From the NCBI GenBank assembly GCA_011174825.1, contig DUEZ01000067.1, positions 84,359-142,220 on the forward strand: a stretch of 57,862 bases of DNA. The letters run 5' to 3'. Position 1 is the first letter of the stretch; each line of letters begins with the position of its first letter. A program made the translations under genes and the position numbers. The stretch comes from Anaerolineae bacterium. GTDB lineage: Bacteria; Chloroflexota; Anaerolineae; Anaerolineales; E44-bin32. The notes under the pieces are model-generated. The model was not told the DNA's origin. It worked only from the letters and a program-made list of their open reading frames with translations, and ran no database searches. Below, piece after piece: positions 42,655 to 51,620 of the stretch.

Positions 42655-44442
42655 TTAACTTCGCCCTATGCCCGTCCAGTGAGTTTGTGAAGCGAGTGTT
42701 TTTCGGGATGTTACCTTCGGTAAGCGATGAAGCTCCCAATTGGGTTCAAAGATCTGTTGGCTTCTTTCCACCACTTCGAAAACCATTTTGGGTTCACTTT
42801 CCCATGGGAACTTCACTGGACCTTGGCGGCCGAAGGAAAACTGATGTAACACCGTCTTCATGAAGTTGTAGGTCTCTTCACTGATCAACACTCCCCCAGA
42901 ATTCAAGGAGACCGTGAATTGCTGCAAGCGTTGCGCAGTTCTCACAACGTCTCCCGTGAATGGGAAAGATGTATCCGCTGTATCTCCCTTTTCATGACCA
43001 CGGACCAATCCTGTGGCGATGCCAACACTGAGGTTCAAGTTTGGTAAACCTTGCTTGGATCTTTCTCTATTAAGCTCAGTAACGTAATCCAAAAGTTCCA
43101 AGCCGGCGTGGGTTGCGAGCAGAGCGCTGATCTGCGGGGGAAGTCTTCCTGGGGCGATTCCGAAGGAAGCGACCATTGTGGAGATATTGATATGGCTTAC
43201 CAATCCACCGTATTGGGAGATGATAGGGATCGCATCTCGGAAGGGTTTCCCGGGTGATCTAATGATCGCCTCATCTTGGGAACTCACATCTGTTGGCGAA
43301 CTTTTGTGCAGCTTGGCGAACAGCAAGGTGGCTTGGATGATCCTGCCTGGTTGCAATTGACTCTTTGCACTAAGAGGACTAGGAAAAGCTGGGACCGAAA
43401 TCTCGGGCCGTGCAACCTTGAGTAATCTCCTTCTCAACTGGAGAAGCAGTCCATTCTGTTGTTCTCTCGCACGACGTTCCGCGATACGTGGGTCGGCCAC
43501 GTCATACATGCCCCTCGATACGAGGTAGAAGGCGAAGGCGAAGAGGGAGAGCGAAACTGCCGAGGGGATAAGCACATGCCATGCTTCATCCATGGACCCC
43601 AATTGCTGAGCATAGGTAAACGCGTCATACATGATGGTTCCCCAGTTGTTGGTGTTGCGCGTAAAACCCATAAACGAGATGAACCCATCTGCGACGACTG
43701 CACCGGTGACGGCGATCATCATTTGCAGGCCAGCCATGGGGAGCATGTGTGGTAGGACATGTTTGAGGATGACATGTTGAGACCCACCCCCAGCGATGCG
43801 CGAGGCTTCAATAAATGGCATCACTCTTACTTTGAGGGCATGAGAACGCATGACGACGGCCGTTGTTCCCGCTCCGGCGACAACACCGTAAATCAATCCA
43901 AGCGGGACGGAACCTATGTCGCGGAATCGGGATCCGATGACGACCATCAGGATCGGTGCCGGGAATAACAGAAAGATATCGGATACGCGAGAAAGGATCG
44001 AATCGGTTATTCCGCCGTAGTAAGCAGATATAACTCCGAGTATCGTGCCCACGACAGCCGTCGCAATGGCTGCGGTCAATCCAAGGGCAAAGGTAGGAGT
44101 AGTTGCTTTTAGCAGCATACTGAGCACATCACGACCAAGTGAATCGGTTCCAAGCAGGTGCCTTGCTGAGGGTGAGGTAGGGTGAGGGAACATCTCCATA
44201 TCAAAGCCGGTGACGGGATCGTAGATCCCTCTTGGCCAGACAGTGTTCAGCAAGATCGGATGAGCGATAGCCATGATACCGAACATTCCGATCATGAGTA
44301 GACCAATCAGAGCGAGACGATTGCCGCGAAAGATGTCCCAGGCACGTTTTAATTGTCCCCATGCCAAGGCGGTTCTCACCCGCCAGTGTTTGAAGCGGAT
44401 GATCAATGTCGGTTTGGAAGTTGTTCCCATGGCGTCAGTCAT
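42655..44442 (-). CDS. DppC/OppC-type permease fused to a degenerate class III cyclase-like domain
   Basis: 595 residues. Residues 1 to about 325 are an oligopeptide-type permease: first span at about 43-62, HLLGTDSLGRDVLS, and the EAA loop FIEASRIAGGGSQHVILKHV before the last spans. After a linker, residues about 368-555 match the class III nucleotide cyclase fold: ATLLFAKLH, GGLVSHINISTMVASFG, LSVGIATGLVRGH and GDVVRTAQRLQQ, then VLISEETY. The usual metal aspartates are gone (FAD to FAK, GD to IS) and the catalytic Asn of VNxAxRL is R, so it should be inactive as a cyclase. I infer a nucleotide-sensing or dimerisation domain. It overlaps no gene; its DppB-like partner stops 13 bases upstream. 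Confidence 0.88.
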   Translation of the reverse strand: MTDAMGTTSKPTLIIRFKHWRVRTALAWGQLKRAWDIFRGNRLALIGLLMIGMFGIMAIAHPILLNTVWPRGIYDPVTGFDMEMFPHPTSPSARHLLGTDSLGRDVLSMLLKATTPTFALGLTAAIATAVVGTILGVISAYYGGITDSILSRVSDIFLLFPAPILMVVIGSRFRDIGSVPLGLIYGVVAGAGTTAVVMRSHALKVRVMPFIEASRIAGGGSQHVILKHVLPHMLPMAGLQMMIAVTGAVVADGFISFMGFTRNTNNWGTIMYDAFTYAQQLGSMDEAWHVLIPSAVSLSLFAFAFYLVSRGMYDVADPRIAERRAREQQNGLLLQLRRRLLKVARPEISVPAFPSPLSAKSQLQPGRIIQATLLFAKLHKSSPTDVSSQDEAIIRSPGKPFRDAIPIISQYGGLVSHINISTMVASFGIAPGRLPPQISALLATHAGLELLDYVTELNRERSKQGLPNLNLSVGIATGLVRGHEKGDTADTSFPFTGDVVRTAQRLQQFTVSLNSGGVLISEETYNFMKTVLHQFSFGRQGPVKFPWESEPKMVFEVVERSQQIFEPNWELHRLPKVTSRKTLASQTHWTGIGRS

Positions 44443-44455
44443 CGATCATCCTTCA

Positions 44456-45643
44456 TTATGAAGATGGAAAAGTTGCAGGTTCTTGATAGCGTAACCGCGG
44501 GTCGAAATAAGCAAGTAGGATATCTAACAGTAGACGTGATATCAAGGAGAATATCCCTACGAAGAGCATGATCGCCATCGCGATGGGCATATCTTGCTGG
44601 TTGAGCGAGTCAAATAGAACGCTTCCCACCCCAGGCCAGCCAAAAACATCCTCAATGATCACTACACCTGTCATCAGATAAGGCAATGTGATGACCAATC
44701 GGCTCACCACGGGGAGGATGGCATTTCGCACGGCGTGTTTGTTCCGCACGATACGCTCGGGAAGCCCCTTAGCACGGGCTACGGTGATATATTCCTCTTC
44801 GAGGGTATCTGCCATGCTGGTACGCATGATGAGCATTGTTTCACCAAAGGAGAGGGCAGTGTAGGTTAAAGTGGGAATCGCAGCGCGCGAGAGGATATCG
44901 AGTGCTTGGATGTTAAACCCGAGAGCGTACCAGCTTCCTATGGCCCCAACGCCGATCAGGGGAATGATGATCCAGGTAGGCAGTCCACGACGAATGATCC
45001 GCTGTAGTAGTGTGTTGAGAGCCACCAGCACAAGTGTTACAAAAATCAATGAAAGGATCATCCTCCAAGATACCATCGACGGAGATAGGGGCGAATCCCC
45101 CCAGATTCTGAAGTCAAGACTATCAAATGAGCGGGATCCGAAGACAGTGCGGAAGAATCTTATTCGCCGACCAATGAAATACGTGACGAGCCATGCGAGC
45201 CACGGAGGAAAAGTGGTATAGAGTGCGATCCCACCGAAAGTAGTAAGACTGGTGACGGGTCCAGATCCCCTCCAGCCAATGAAACGACCCAACGCGAGTC
45301 CGATGACAAAAGCGAGGGCAGTTCCGGTGAGGAAGATGAGCAAGCTGGCCGGGATCGTAGCTTTGAGAATCTCAATGACGGGGTAGCCGTAGAACGATTC
45401 TCCAAAAGTTCCGTTAAAGAAGTTGCTGATCCAATTGAAGTATTGCTGCCAAAGCGGTAAGTTCAATCCGAGTTCCTCTTGCATCGCCTCACGCTGCGCT
45501 CTAGATTGCGACAGCGCAAATTGAACGGTGAAATCTTGGGGAATGATGATTTGTATCAGGAAGAACATCACCGTGGCGAAGAGGAAAATGACCAACACGG
45601 CCCAGAGGGTTCGTCTGATGAGGAATCGGATCATGATGAGCAT
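44456..45643 (-). CDS. DppB/OppB-type ABC permease
   Basis: 395 residues, longer than usual (about 310-340). The N-terminal span plus LGLNLPLWQQYFNWISNFF and the EAA loop EEYITVARAKGLPERIVRNK identify an oligopeptide-type permease, as do DVFGWPGVGSVLFDSL and the C-terminal FDPRLRY. An insert of about 70 residues in the middle (around 165-250) contains two additional hydrophobic segments. It pairs with the DppC-like fusion encoded downstream. No ATPase or binding protein lies beside it, so both are drawn from elsewhere; a family 5 binding protein is encoded at 55437. Confidence 0.88.
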   Translation of the reverse strand: MLIMIRFLIRRTLWAVLVIFLFATVMFFLIQIIIPQDFTVQFALSQSRAQREAMQEELGLNLPLWQQYFNWISNFFNGTFGESFYGYPVIEILKATIPASLLIFLTGTALAFVIGLALGRFIGWRGSGPVTSLTTFGGIALYTTFPPWLAWLVTYFIGRRIRFFRTVFGSRSFDSLDFRIWGDSPLSPSMVSWRMILSLIFVTLVLVALNTLLQRIIRRGLPTWIIIPLIGVGAIGSWYALGFNIQALDILSRAAIPTLTYTALSFGETMLIMRTSMADTLEEEYITVARAKGLPERIVRNKHAVRNAILPVVSRLVITLPYLMTGVVIIEDVFGWPGVGSVLFDSLNQQDMPIAMAIMLFVGIFSLISRLLLDILLAYFDPRLRYQEPATFPSS

Positions 45644-45991
45644 TCCTTGTAATGTTGTCCACGTGGAATCGAAATATTTCCCCCCATCTTAGATAATACT
45701 TACGAATTTCCTAAGAGGTTCATACGGGCGGAATTATCCCACAGGCGGCGGAGCCAGGGTAGGTTTGTGGGAGCTCTTACCAGGAAATGTTTTTTATTTT
45801 GCATCCGGTTTTTCAGTGCGCTTAATGGATTTGTTTACGGCTCTGCTGCTGCATGGACTGGCTCTGCTAAGAGGCTTCCAATGAAAAGAGGAGTTCTGCC
45901 CCTCGAGACATTGTTTTCTCCTTAACCAAGGATATGTCTCTTTAACTCAATTAGCCTATGCTCAGGTGTTGGGGATTTATCAACCGTAACT
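45644..45991. other. Intergenic stretch without visible genes
   Basis: Between the DppB-like gene and the TrkA-C remnant I see no open frame of note, no repeat and no clear hairpin. The promoter of the permease pair should lie in 45650-45760, but no convincing box could be assigned. Confidence 0.4.
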
Positions 45992-46245
45992 CTAACCAGT
46001 CAAAATCGCGGTAGCACGTTCGATAGAATCAGGGCTTCCTATGATGCCCAAACGATCGCCCAACCTAATCACAAAATCTCCGTGAGGGACGGTGATGGTC
46101 TCATTACGCTGAAGACTTAGGACGAGCGTATTCCCCGGTAGACGCAATTAGCGAAGCGGGATGCCGTCAAGCTGAGTGTTACATAGCGTTGCTTCGTAGA
46201 CCTCTACATCTTCAGTTTGATGGATGAAGCGCGTTTGTTAAAGAA
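45992..46245 (-). pseudogene. Remnant of a TrkA-C (RCK_C) domain gene
   Basis: In one minus-strand frame the stretch translates to RFIHQTEDVEVYEATL, then CNTQLDGIPLR, a stop (TAA), and continues LRLPGNTLVLSLQR, TVPHGDFVIRLGDRLGIIG, SPDSIERATAIL and a final stop at 45992. This is a TrkA-C (RCK_C) domain as found at the end of K+ channel regulators and Na+/H+ or K+/H+ antiporters. One in-frame stop splits the domain, and an earlier stop removes everything upstream, so the gene is dead. Only about 80 codons are left. Sequence drift looks small, so inactivation may be recent. Confidence 0.75.
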
Positions 46246-46283
46246 GAAGGTGGATAGGTTGAAGCAACTGGCGAACTTAAATA

Positions 46284-47309
46284 CTAGCGAACGGCCCGGA
46301 TGAAATCTGCTAACAAACCATACGCTGTCGTGTGAGGTCCGGGATTGGTTTCGGTGATGGTCAGATCCCCAAGCACATCGCTCACGAAGGTCACTGCAGA
46401 GGATGTCCCCATAACATTGTAAAGCGAGTCGTTGGGGTCAATCTGCTCAGGTCCCACGGAGGCCTTCACCCCTTTGCCATCGCGCCAAGCTTGACAAATT
46501 AATTTCCATCGACGACCTTCCTCACGCGCCTTGATCACATCCTCGAGCGAGATGTGCTCGATGCCCTCCCGCTTGATTATGTCGGGGGGGAGTGGAATCC
46601 CCATCAACACTGTCACAAGCGCTGCGACTTTAACTGCGGAATCCCAACCCATGATGTCACCGCTGGGATCTGTCTCGGCAATACCGATCGCTTGGGTATG
46701 AGCAAGGGCTTCATCGAAGGATTTCTCCGTTTCCATCAGGGTCAGGATGAGGTTGGTGGTCGAGTTGAGCACGCCACGGAAAGAATGAAGTTTGGCAACC
46801 GGCAGGACTTCCTGCCAGAGTGAAAAGATCGGTGCGCCATCCATGACTGTTGACTCATACAAGAACCGTGCCCCCTTTGCTTGTGCAAGCTCCGCTAACC
46901 TATCGAATGCATGCACGACGGGTCCTTTATTTGCAGTAATGGCATGCATACCCAGTTCGAGCGCGGTCGTGATGTGATCTATGGCTGGTTGGCCCGTTTG
47001 ATAATTTACCGGTGTGTTCTCAAACAAGACATCAGCACCGCTCATGCGGACGAAGGTTACACCATCGATATCAGAGTTATTAGGAGCGAGGGTGGAAATC
47101 TCTTTATCTGCAGTTGCAAGCGATAACGCTGCTTCGAGATCGATGCCACTCGGCTTGAGCACGCTTCCGTGGCGCCGGGTGGCAATTCCCACGATGCTCC
47201 ATTCGATCTGGTATTGCTCTCGCAATACCTCGCGTTTAGCGATCAGGAGTTGAGCCAGAGCACGACCGACGTTGCCGAATCCTAGGAGCGCAATTTTCAT
47301 CTTCTTCAT
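46284..47309 (-). CDS. hom: Homoserine dehydrogenase
   Basis: 341 residues from ATG 47309, which has AGGTGA a few bases upstream (ATG 47300 is an alternative; the frame opens at 47360). NAD(P)-binding motif LLGFGNVGRALAQLL starts the protein; the substrate-binding part shows ANKGPVVHAF, LNSTTNLILTLM and ETDPSGDIMGWDSAVKVAAL, the signature of homoserine dehydrogenase. No ACT domain is present, so feedback control by threonine through ACT is absent. It reduces aspartate semialdehyde in the threonine/methionine pathway. It follows the SCO1664-type gene by 35 bases and precedes a pseudogene. Confidence 0.92.
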   Translation of the reverse strand: MKKMKIALLGFGNVGRALAQLLIAKREVLREQYQIEWSIVGIATRRHGSVLKPSGIDLEAALSLATADKEISTLAPNNSDIDGVTFVRMSGADVLFENTPVNYQTGQPAIDHITTALELGMHAITANKGPVVHAFDRLAELAQAKGARFLYESTVMDGAPIFSLWQEVLPVAKLHSFRGVLNSTTNLILTLMETEKSFDEALAHTQAIGIAETDPSGDIMGWDSAVKVAALVTVLMGIPLPPDIIKREGIEHISLEDVIKAREEGRRWKLICQAWRDGKGVKASVGPEQIDPNDSLYNVMGTSSAVTFVSDVLGDLTITETNPGPHTTAYGLLADFIRAVR

Positions 47310-47344
47310 AGGTTCACCTGGAAAGACTGGAAAGCGATTACGGA

Positions 47345-48070
47345 TTAAACCAACGGCCAAGGGTATGGCCTGACACCATCAGGCTCAGGGAAATGTCCTT
47401 CTGTGATCAGTTCTTCAGCACGCATCGCCATGGCTTCGATCTCAGTTTGAGAAAGGAGCGCTGAATAATCGGCGTGAAGATCGGCGTCTGTTGTTAAGCG
47501 ATGATGAAACGCGCTGAGATCATTGATGATGGCCTCGGGAATGGGCTCGCCCACAAAGTCCCATGCGACGGTGCGTAATTTATTATCTCGATGGAAACAA
47601 ACGCCATGATCAATCAACCACAGATGATTGTCTGATCCCAAGAGGATGTGTCCGCTCTTGCGATCGGCATTGTTGATTAAAACATCGAAGGCGACCACGG
47701 GTCGAAGCCGTTGGCGCTCTTCATCGGTGAAGGTGAAATAATGACGCTCCGGATCTATGTCCAGATAGAGTTGGAGTGAGCCAGGACCAGCTGGACCGTC
47801 GTCACGCAGTACGGTCGGCGGGACCAGATCCCACCCCAAAGCTGTTGAGGTCAGATAAGCAGCGACCTCTCGGGCAGCGAGAGAACCAGGCGGAAAATCC
47901 CACAAGGGTCGTTCACCTCGCAAGGGCTTGTAAACCGCCAGGAGGGCTTCCTCCTCGGTTTCCACTTTGACCAAGAAGGTGTAATTCGAGCCCCACATGA
48001 ACTGGCCGGCGACTTCGATCCTGCCAGTATGAAGGATTTGGAGGTGGTGATCTTGTGAATTTTTAATCAT
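47345..48070 (-). CDS. SCO1664-family protein (kinase-like fold)
   Basis: 241 residues from ATG 48070 (a GTG at 48094 would add eight). The protein resembles the SCO1664 family with a HipA/PI3-PI4 kinase-like core: GQFMWGSNYTFLVKVE and LLAVYKPLRGERPLWDFP (nucleotide-side Lys), AFDVLINNADRKSGHILL (catalytic loop with N and D) and HLWLIDHGVCFH (metal Asp). Its usual companions, a DUF3090 protein and a histidine phosphatase, are encoded next to it. The trio is known to me from Actinobacteria. The substrate is unknown. Confidence 0.82.
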   Translation of the reverse strand: MIKNSQDHHLQILHTGRIEVAGQFMWGSNYTFLVKVETEEEALLAVYKPLRGERPLWDFPPGSLAAREVAAYLTSTALGWDLVPPTVLRDDGPAGPGSLQLYLDIDPERHYFTFTDEERQRLRPVVAFDVLINNADRKSGHILLGSDNHLWLIDHGVCFHRDNKLRTVAWDFVGEPIPEAIINDLSAFHHRLTTDADLHADYSALLSQTEIEAMAMRAEELITEGHFPEPDGVRPYPWPLV

Positions 48071-48150
48071 ATTTGGGTTGGAGGAGCCTGGCACAGGCGT
48101 TAGATTTTCCCCCTTTGACCCATAAATTAGGCAGGGATTTCCAATGACGA

Positions 48151-48678
48151 CTACCGCTTATGACCATTGCTCTTCGGGCAGAAATGACCTTCTGGATCTA
48201 TCGGCTCTCCACAGTTTCCACAAATGGGACGCCCCCGGCTGGCCACCTCGATGCCCCAGTGACACAGGGCAAGCAATTGAGAACGTGTACACCAGAAACG
48301 GGCAACGGAGGAAATCTGATCATCGTCATCGGAGGTCTCAATTTCGCGGGCAACCAGAACCAAGAGATCATCTTCGTCATCATACCCGAGGCCCAGAAAG
48401 CCAATTCGGAAAGCAGGATCGATGGGTTGTTCGAGGGCCATGTCCTCTTCATTGTATTCGATTGAAGCTTTGGGAAGGTCAGGGAGCCTCTCATCTAATT
48501 CGGCGAGAAATTCTTCCACTTTAACGGCCAGCAATTGCACCTGTTGCTTTTCTACGATCAATGTCACGAGTTGATCAGCATCTTGAGCTTGAAGATAAAA
48601 AACGCGTTTACCGGGCGGTCCGATCGCACCGGTCGTTAATTTGGATACAGGTTTAAGATTGTATTCAGTCGCTGGCAT
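48151..48678 (-). CDS. DUF3090-family protein with C-terminal zinc-ribbon-like motif
   Basis: 175 residues from ATG 48678, with GGAG upstream; a longer frame would begin inside a repeat element at 48705. The first part shows the DUF3090 pattern KRVFYLQAQDADQLVTLIVEKQQV. The middle contains GFLGLGYDDEDDLLVLVARE and FWCTRSQLLALCHWGIEV, and the end CGNCGEPIDPEGHFCP, which looks like a three- or four-ligand zinc site. DUF3090 proteins travel with SCO1664-type proteins and histidine phosphatases. No activity is known to me. Confidence 0.82.
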   Translation of the reverse strand: MPATEYNLKPVSKLTTGAIGPPGKRVFYLQAQDADQLVTLIVEKQQVQLLAVKVEEFLAELDERLPDLPKASIEYNEEDMALEQPIDPAFRIGFLGLGYDDEDDLLVLVAREIETSDDDDQISSVARFWCTRSQLLALCHWGIEVASRGRPICGNCGEPIDPEGHFCPKSNGHKR

Positions 48679-48703
48679 TCCAGGCTCCGAGATTAATGAG
48701 TGC

Positions 48704-48818
48704 ACTGAAAAAATTACCCTCGAGGAGTAGGGAGTGGAATATGTGGGGGTGCGGGCGCAGCCCGCACCCCCACATATACCGTTCCTCTTCTCGTGGTTGA
48801 CCTTTTTTCAGTGGAGTC
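48704..48818. repeat. Palindromic ACTGAAAAAA element, copy 3
   Basis: ACTGAAAAAA at the left and TTTTTTCAGT at the right, with a stem ATATGTGGGGGTGCGGGC and its complement around GCA. It sits between the histidine phosphatase and DUF3090 genes, that is, inside an otherwise compact operon, just upstream of the DUF3090 start. Confidence 0.85.
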
Positions 48819-48865
48819 ATCAATTCACCTGAATTTAATCAGAGACCAACATACGCTGAAGTATA

Positions 48866-49486
48866 TCATCTCTCAGGAGGCAGATGGCTGGCATGGGTGT
48901 CATTGAGGCGAATCAATCGAGTGTGTCCTCGGTCAATGGCAAGGATGCTGATCGAGGCTGGTTCAACAGTCAATCGCTGAAACAGGTCCAAAGGAAGACC
49001 GAGGTAGTGTGCGAGGGCAAGCTTGATCGTGTCGGAGTGCGAGACACAGATGATCCTGCTTTTTGGATGTTTATGTTTGACACGTAGGCTTTCGAGTTCC
49101 GTGACCACCCGCGCTTGAGTCTCATTGAAAGACTCGCCCTCTGGAAACTTAGCCAGAGAAGGGCTATGTAAAACGATGGGCCACAATTTGCGGCGCCTTA
49201 AGGCCTTAAGTGTCTTTCCCTGCCAGCGGCCATAATGGACCTCACCTAGCCCAGGTCGGGGGATGACTTGAAGACCTAGTCGTTGTGCGATGGGTGTGGC
49301 TGTCTCCATCGTCCGTTCGAGTGGGCTGGCATAAATCGCCTGGAAATGGATTCCGGACAACTCCTCTGCCAGTGCCTCAGCCTGAGCCGCTCCTCGTTCA
49401 TTGAGATGAACGCCGGGCTGCCATCCGGCAAGTCTTTTTCCCAGATAATCATTTTCGGCATGTCGGATGAGATAAATGATTGTCAT
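48866..49486 (-). CDS. Histidine phosphatase family protein (phosphoglycerate mutase-like)
   Basis: 206 residues. Catalytic motif LIRHAEND (H8), then the second conserved arginine in SPLERTMETA, the acid residue in GEVHYGRWQG and the second histidine in ICVSHSDTIKLAL. These are the active-site residues of the histidine phosphatase superfamily, which form a phosphohistidine intermediate. It belongs to the trio with DUF3090 and SCO1664-type proteins. It begins 10 bases after the rarA stop codon, so the genes are probably one transcript. Confidence 0.88.
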   Translation of the reverse strand: MTIIYLIRHAENDYLGKRLAGWQPGVHLNERGAAQAEALAEELSGIHFQAIYASPLERTMETATPIAQRLGLQVIPRPGLGEVHYGRWQGKTLKALRRRKLWPIVLHSPSLAKFPEGESFNETQARVVTELESLRVKHKHPKSRIICVSHSDTIKLALAHYLGLPLDLFQRLTVEPASISILAIDRGHTRLIRLNDTHASHLPPER

Positions 49487-49496
49487 TACACCTCAC

Positions 49497-50921
49497 TCAT
49501 GTCTTTCCAGATCCGCGGCGAGAGTGACGCTGTTTGATGGCATCGATCTCCGTCTGTGTCAAATCAGGCAATTCATCACTTTCGGCGATACCGAGAGCTT
49601 CCCGTTGGGCTCTACGCCATCGAGCGAGCCGATCTTTAATCTGTCCCTCGTAGCCCTGATCAGAAGGGCGGTAGAAAGATTTTCCAAGCAACGCGCTCGG
49701 AAGATACTGCTGACCGATGTGATGATCCGGAAATTCGTGAGGGTACTCGTAACCCTCTCCGTGTCCTAGTGCGGCAGCGTCTCGATGGCTATCCTGCAGG
49801 TGTCGCGGCACTTCAACGATGCCTCGCTCCTCGAATAATTTATAAGCTTTGAAATATGAGCCTGAGGTGTTAGATTTTGGAGCGGTGGCCAAGTAGAGTG
49901 TGGCCTCTACGATTGGGTAAACACCCTCTGGGAGTCCAACGAACTCGAAAGATTGTACAGCGGCTGCGGCGACGACCATCCCCATCGGATCAGCTAGACC
50001 GATATCCTCGGAGGCGAGGATTAATAGGCGGCGCAGGATGAAACGTGGATCCTCGCCCGCGTAGAGCATCTTGGCCAACCAGTAGAGGGCCGCATCCGGA
50101 TCGGAGCCACGTACTGACTTGATGAAGGCTGAGATGGTATCGTAGTGAGCATCCCCATCCTTGTCGTAGAGAACCGCCCGACGTTGAATAGATTCCTGGG
50201 CTACTTCAAGCGAGATGTGCACCGCGCCTTGGGAGTCGGGTAGCGTGCTTTCGACAGCTAATTCTAAAGCGTTGAGGGCGTTACGCGCGTCGCCTCCTGC
50301 AATACGCACAATGTGGGCGAGCGCATCGTCGTCGATTAATACCGATCGTTTTCCGTAGCCGCGTTCTTTTTCCCGCAGTGCATTCTCGATGATCTGCTCC
50401 ACCTCATTATCTTCGAGAGGCCGAAGTTGAAAAATTCGCGAGCGCGAAACGAGGGCACCGATAACTTCGAAATAGGGATTCTCAGTTGTCGCACCGATGA
50501 GCGTGATCGTGCCATTCTCGACATGTGGTAGAAGGGCATCTTGTTGGGCTTTGTTCCAGCGGTGGACCTCATCGACGAACAGGATCGTTCTCTTCTTGTA
50601 CAGTTTACGACGTTCTTCTGCTTCCTTGATGACGCGCCGAAGCTCTGGTTTGCCAGCCAGCACGGCGGAGATGGTTTCAAAGTGGGATTCGGTGGTATTG
50701 GCGATGATCATCGCCAAACTAGTCTTCCCTGTGCCTGGAGGGCCCCAGAGGATGATGGAAGAGAACAGACGGTCGGCTTCAATGGCGCGCCGTAATAGTC
50801 GATCCTCCCCGACGATGTCGTTCTGCCCGACGAACTCCTCCAGCGTGCGGGGTCGCATACGAGCAGCGAGAGGGGCTTCCTTCGCCATTCGTTTCTGGTG
50901 GGCGTGATCAAAGAGATCCAT
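49497..50921 (-). CDS. rarA: Replication-associated recombination protein A (RarA/MgsA)
   Basis: 474 residues, a AAA+ ATPase of the clamp-loader-related RarA family. RMRPRTLEEFVGQ precedes Walker A (WGPPGTGKTSLA), Walker B is ILFVDEVHRWNKAQQDALL, and sensor 1 is IGATTENPYFEV. The C-terminal helical part with KMLYAGEDPRFILRRLLILAS is typical of RarA/WRNIP1. It acts at stalled replication forks. It is the first gene of the minus-strand operon rarA, histidine phosphatase, DUF3090, SCO1664-type, hom. Confidence 0.94.
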   Translation of the reverse strand: MDLFDHAHQKRMAKEAPLAARMRPRTLEEFVGQNDIVGEDRLLRRAIEADRLFSSIILWGPPGTGKTSLAMIIANTTESHFETISAVLAGKPELRRVIKEAEERRKLYKKRTILFVDEVHRWNKAQQDALLPHVENGTITLIGATTENPYFEVIGALVSRSRIFQLRPLEDNEVEQIIENALREKERGYGKRSVLIDDDALAHIVRIAGGDARNALNALELAVESTLPDSQGAVHISLEVAQESIQRRAVLYDKDGDAHYDTISAFIKSVRGSDPDAALYWLAKMLYAGEDPRFILRRLLILASEDIGLADPMGMVVAAAAVQSFEFVGLPEGVYPIVEATLYLATAPKSNTSGSYFKAYKLFEERGIVEVPRHLQDSHRDAAALGHGEGYEYPHEFPDHHIGQQYLPSALLGKSFYRPSDQGYEGQIKDRLARWRRAQREALGIAESDELPDLTQTEIDAIKQRHSRRGSGKT

Positions 50922-51620
50922 AAGCTCGTTTATTTTACCAATGAGTGAGAGGTTTGAGGTGAAACGCTCTTTAATGATAGAGTCCCAAAAGCAGGAGAAA
51001 TCATTTGTCTAGTGATCTTATTTCTTTACCCAGCTTCAGCTTGGTAGATCGCTCTAGCATGTCATTTCTTCACGCAAAATATGGGCGCGAGGTGAATATC
51101 AGTAGAGCTACACCTGCGTTAATTTCCTTCAGATAGTATTAGCTTCATTAGATGAATGAGTGATATACATACATACGAAGCTGTCCTAGTGCTTTATCAC
51201 GATGAATAATATGGATCCTAAAAACGAAAGCTCTCCTGAGTCCTTCGGCAATCCTTCGACCAGCTCAGGACGAAGCTTGTCGAAGGATCACTTTGGTGCG
51301 CACCCTTCGCTCCTTCGACATGCTCCCCTCGGCAAGCTCGGGAGAATGCAGGCTCAGGGTGCTTTATCCGCTAGTATGCATTAAAGCTTGATTGAAAGAG
51401 CATTAGCAAGCCAAGGATACATTTCACGAAGTGCTCACCGATGGCCACAACGTAGGCGATTCTGTAACGATCGAGATATCCAAGATAGGGGAGGGAGGTA
51501 GAATTACTAGGGCAGCGTGGGAAATGATTGCTGTCTTGGATCAGGATCCACTGGTGAGGATGGAAGAAATCTGAAAACAGATCCATAATGTTCAAGAGGA
51601 GATAGGGTAGGAGAACTGTC
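50922..51620. other. Repeat-containing gap before the sensor kinase
   Basis: No gene is visible in these 699 bases. The part at 51238-51362 holds clustered repeats of the CTTCGACAAGCTCAGG type (listed separately). The promoters of rarA (minus) and the sensor kinase (plus) must lie here, but I could not assign boxes. A small frame at 51202-51384 runs through the repeats and is rejected. Confidence 0.5.
51238..51362. repeat. CTTCGAC...GTCGAAG intergenic repeat cluster
   Basis: TCCTTCGAC (51252-51260) and GTCGAAGGA (51279-51287) form a perfect 9-bp inverted repeat enclosing CAGCTCAGGACGAAGCTT. A second, diverged unit follows (CTTCGACATGCTCCCC then CGGCAAGCTCGGGAGAA). The same sequence type appears at 35783-35810, so it is a dispersed family. 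Confidence 0.7.

Noticed and set aside
51202..51384. Small plus-strand frame before the sensor kinase
   Set aside because: It lies inside the CTTCGAC-type repeats and has no supported start.
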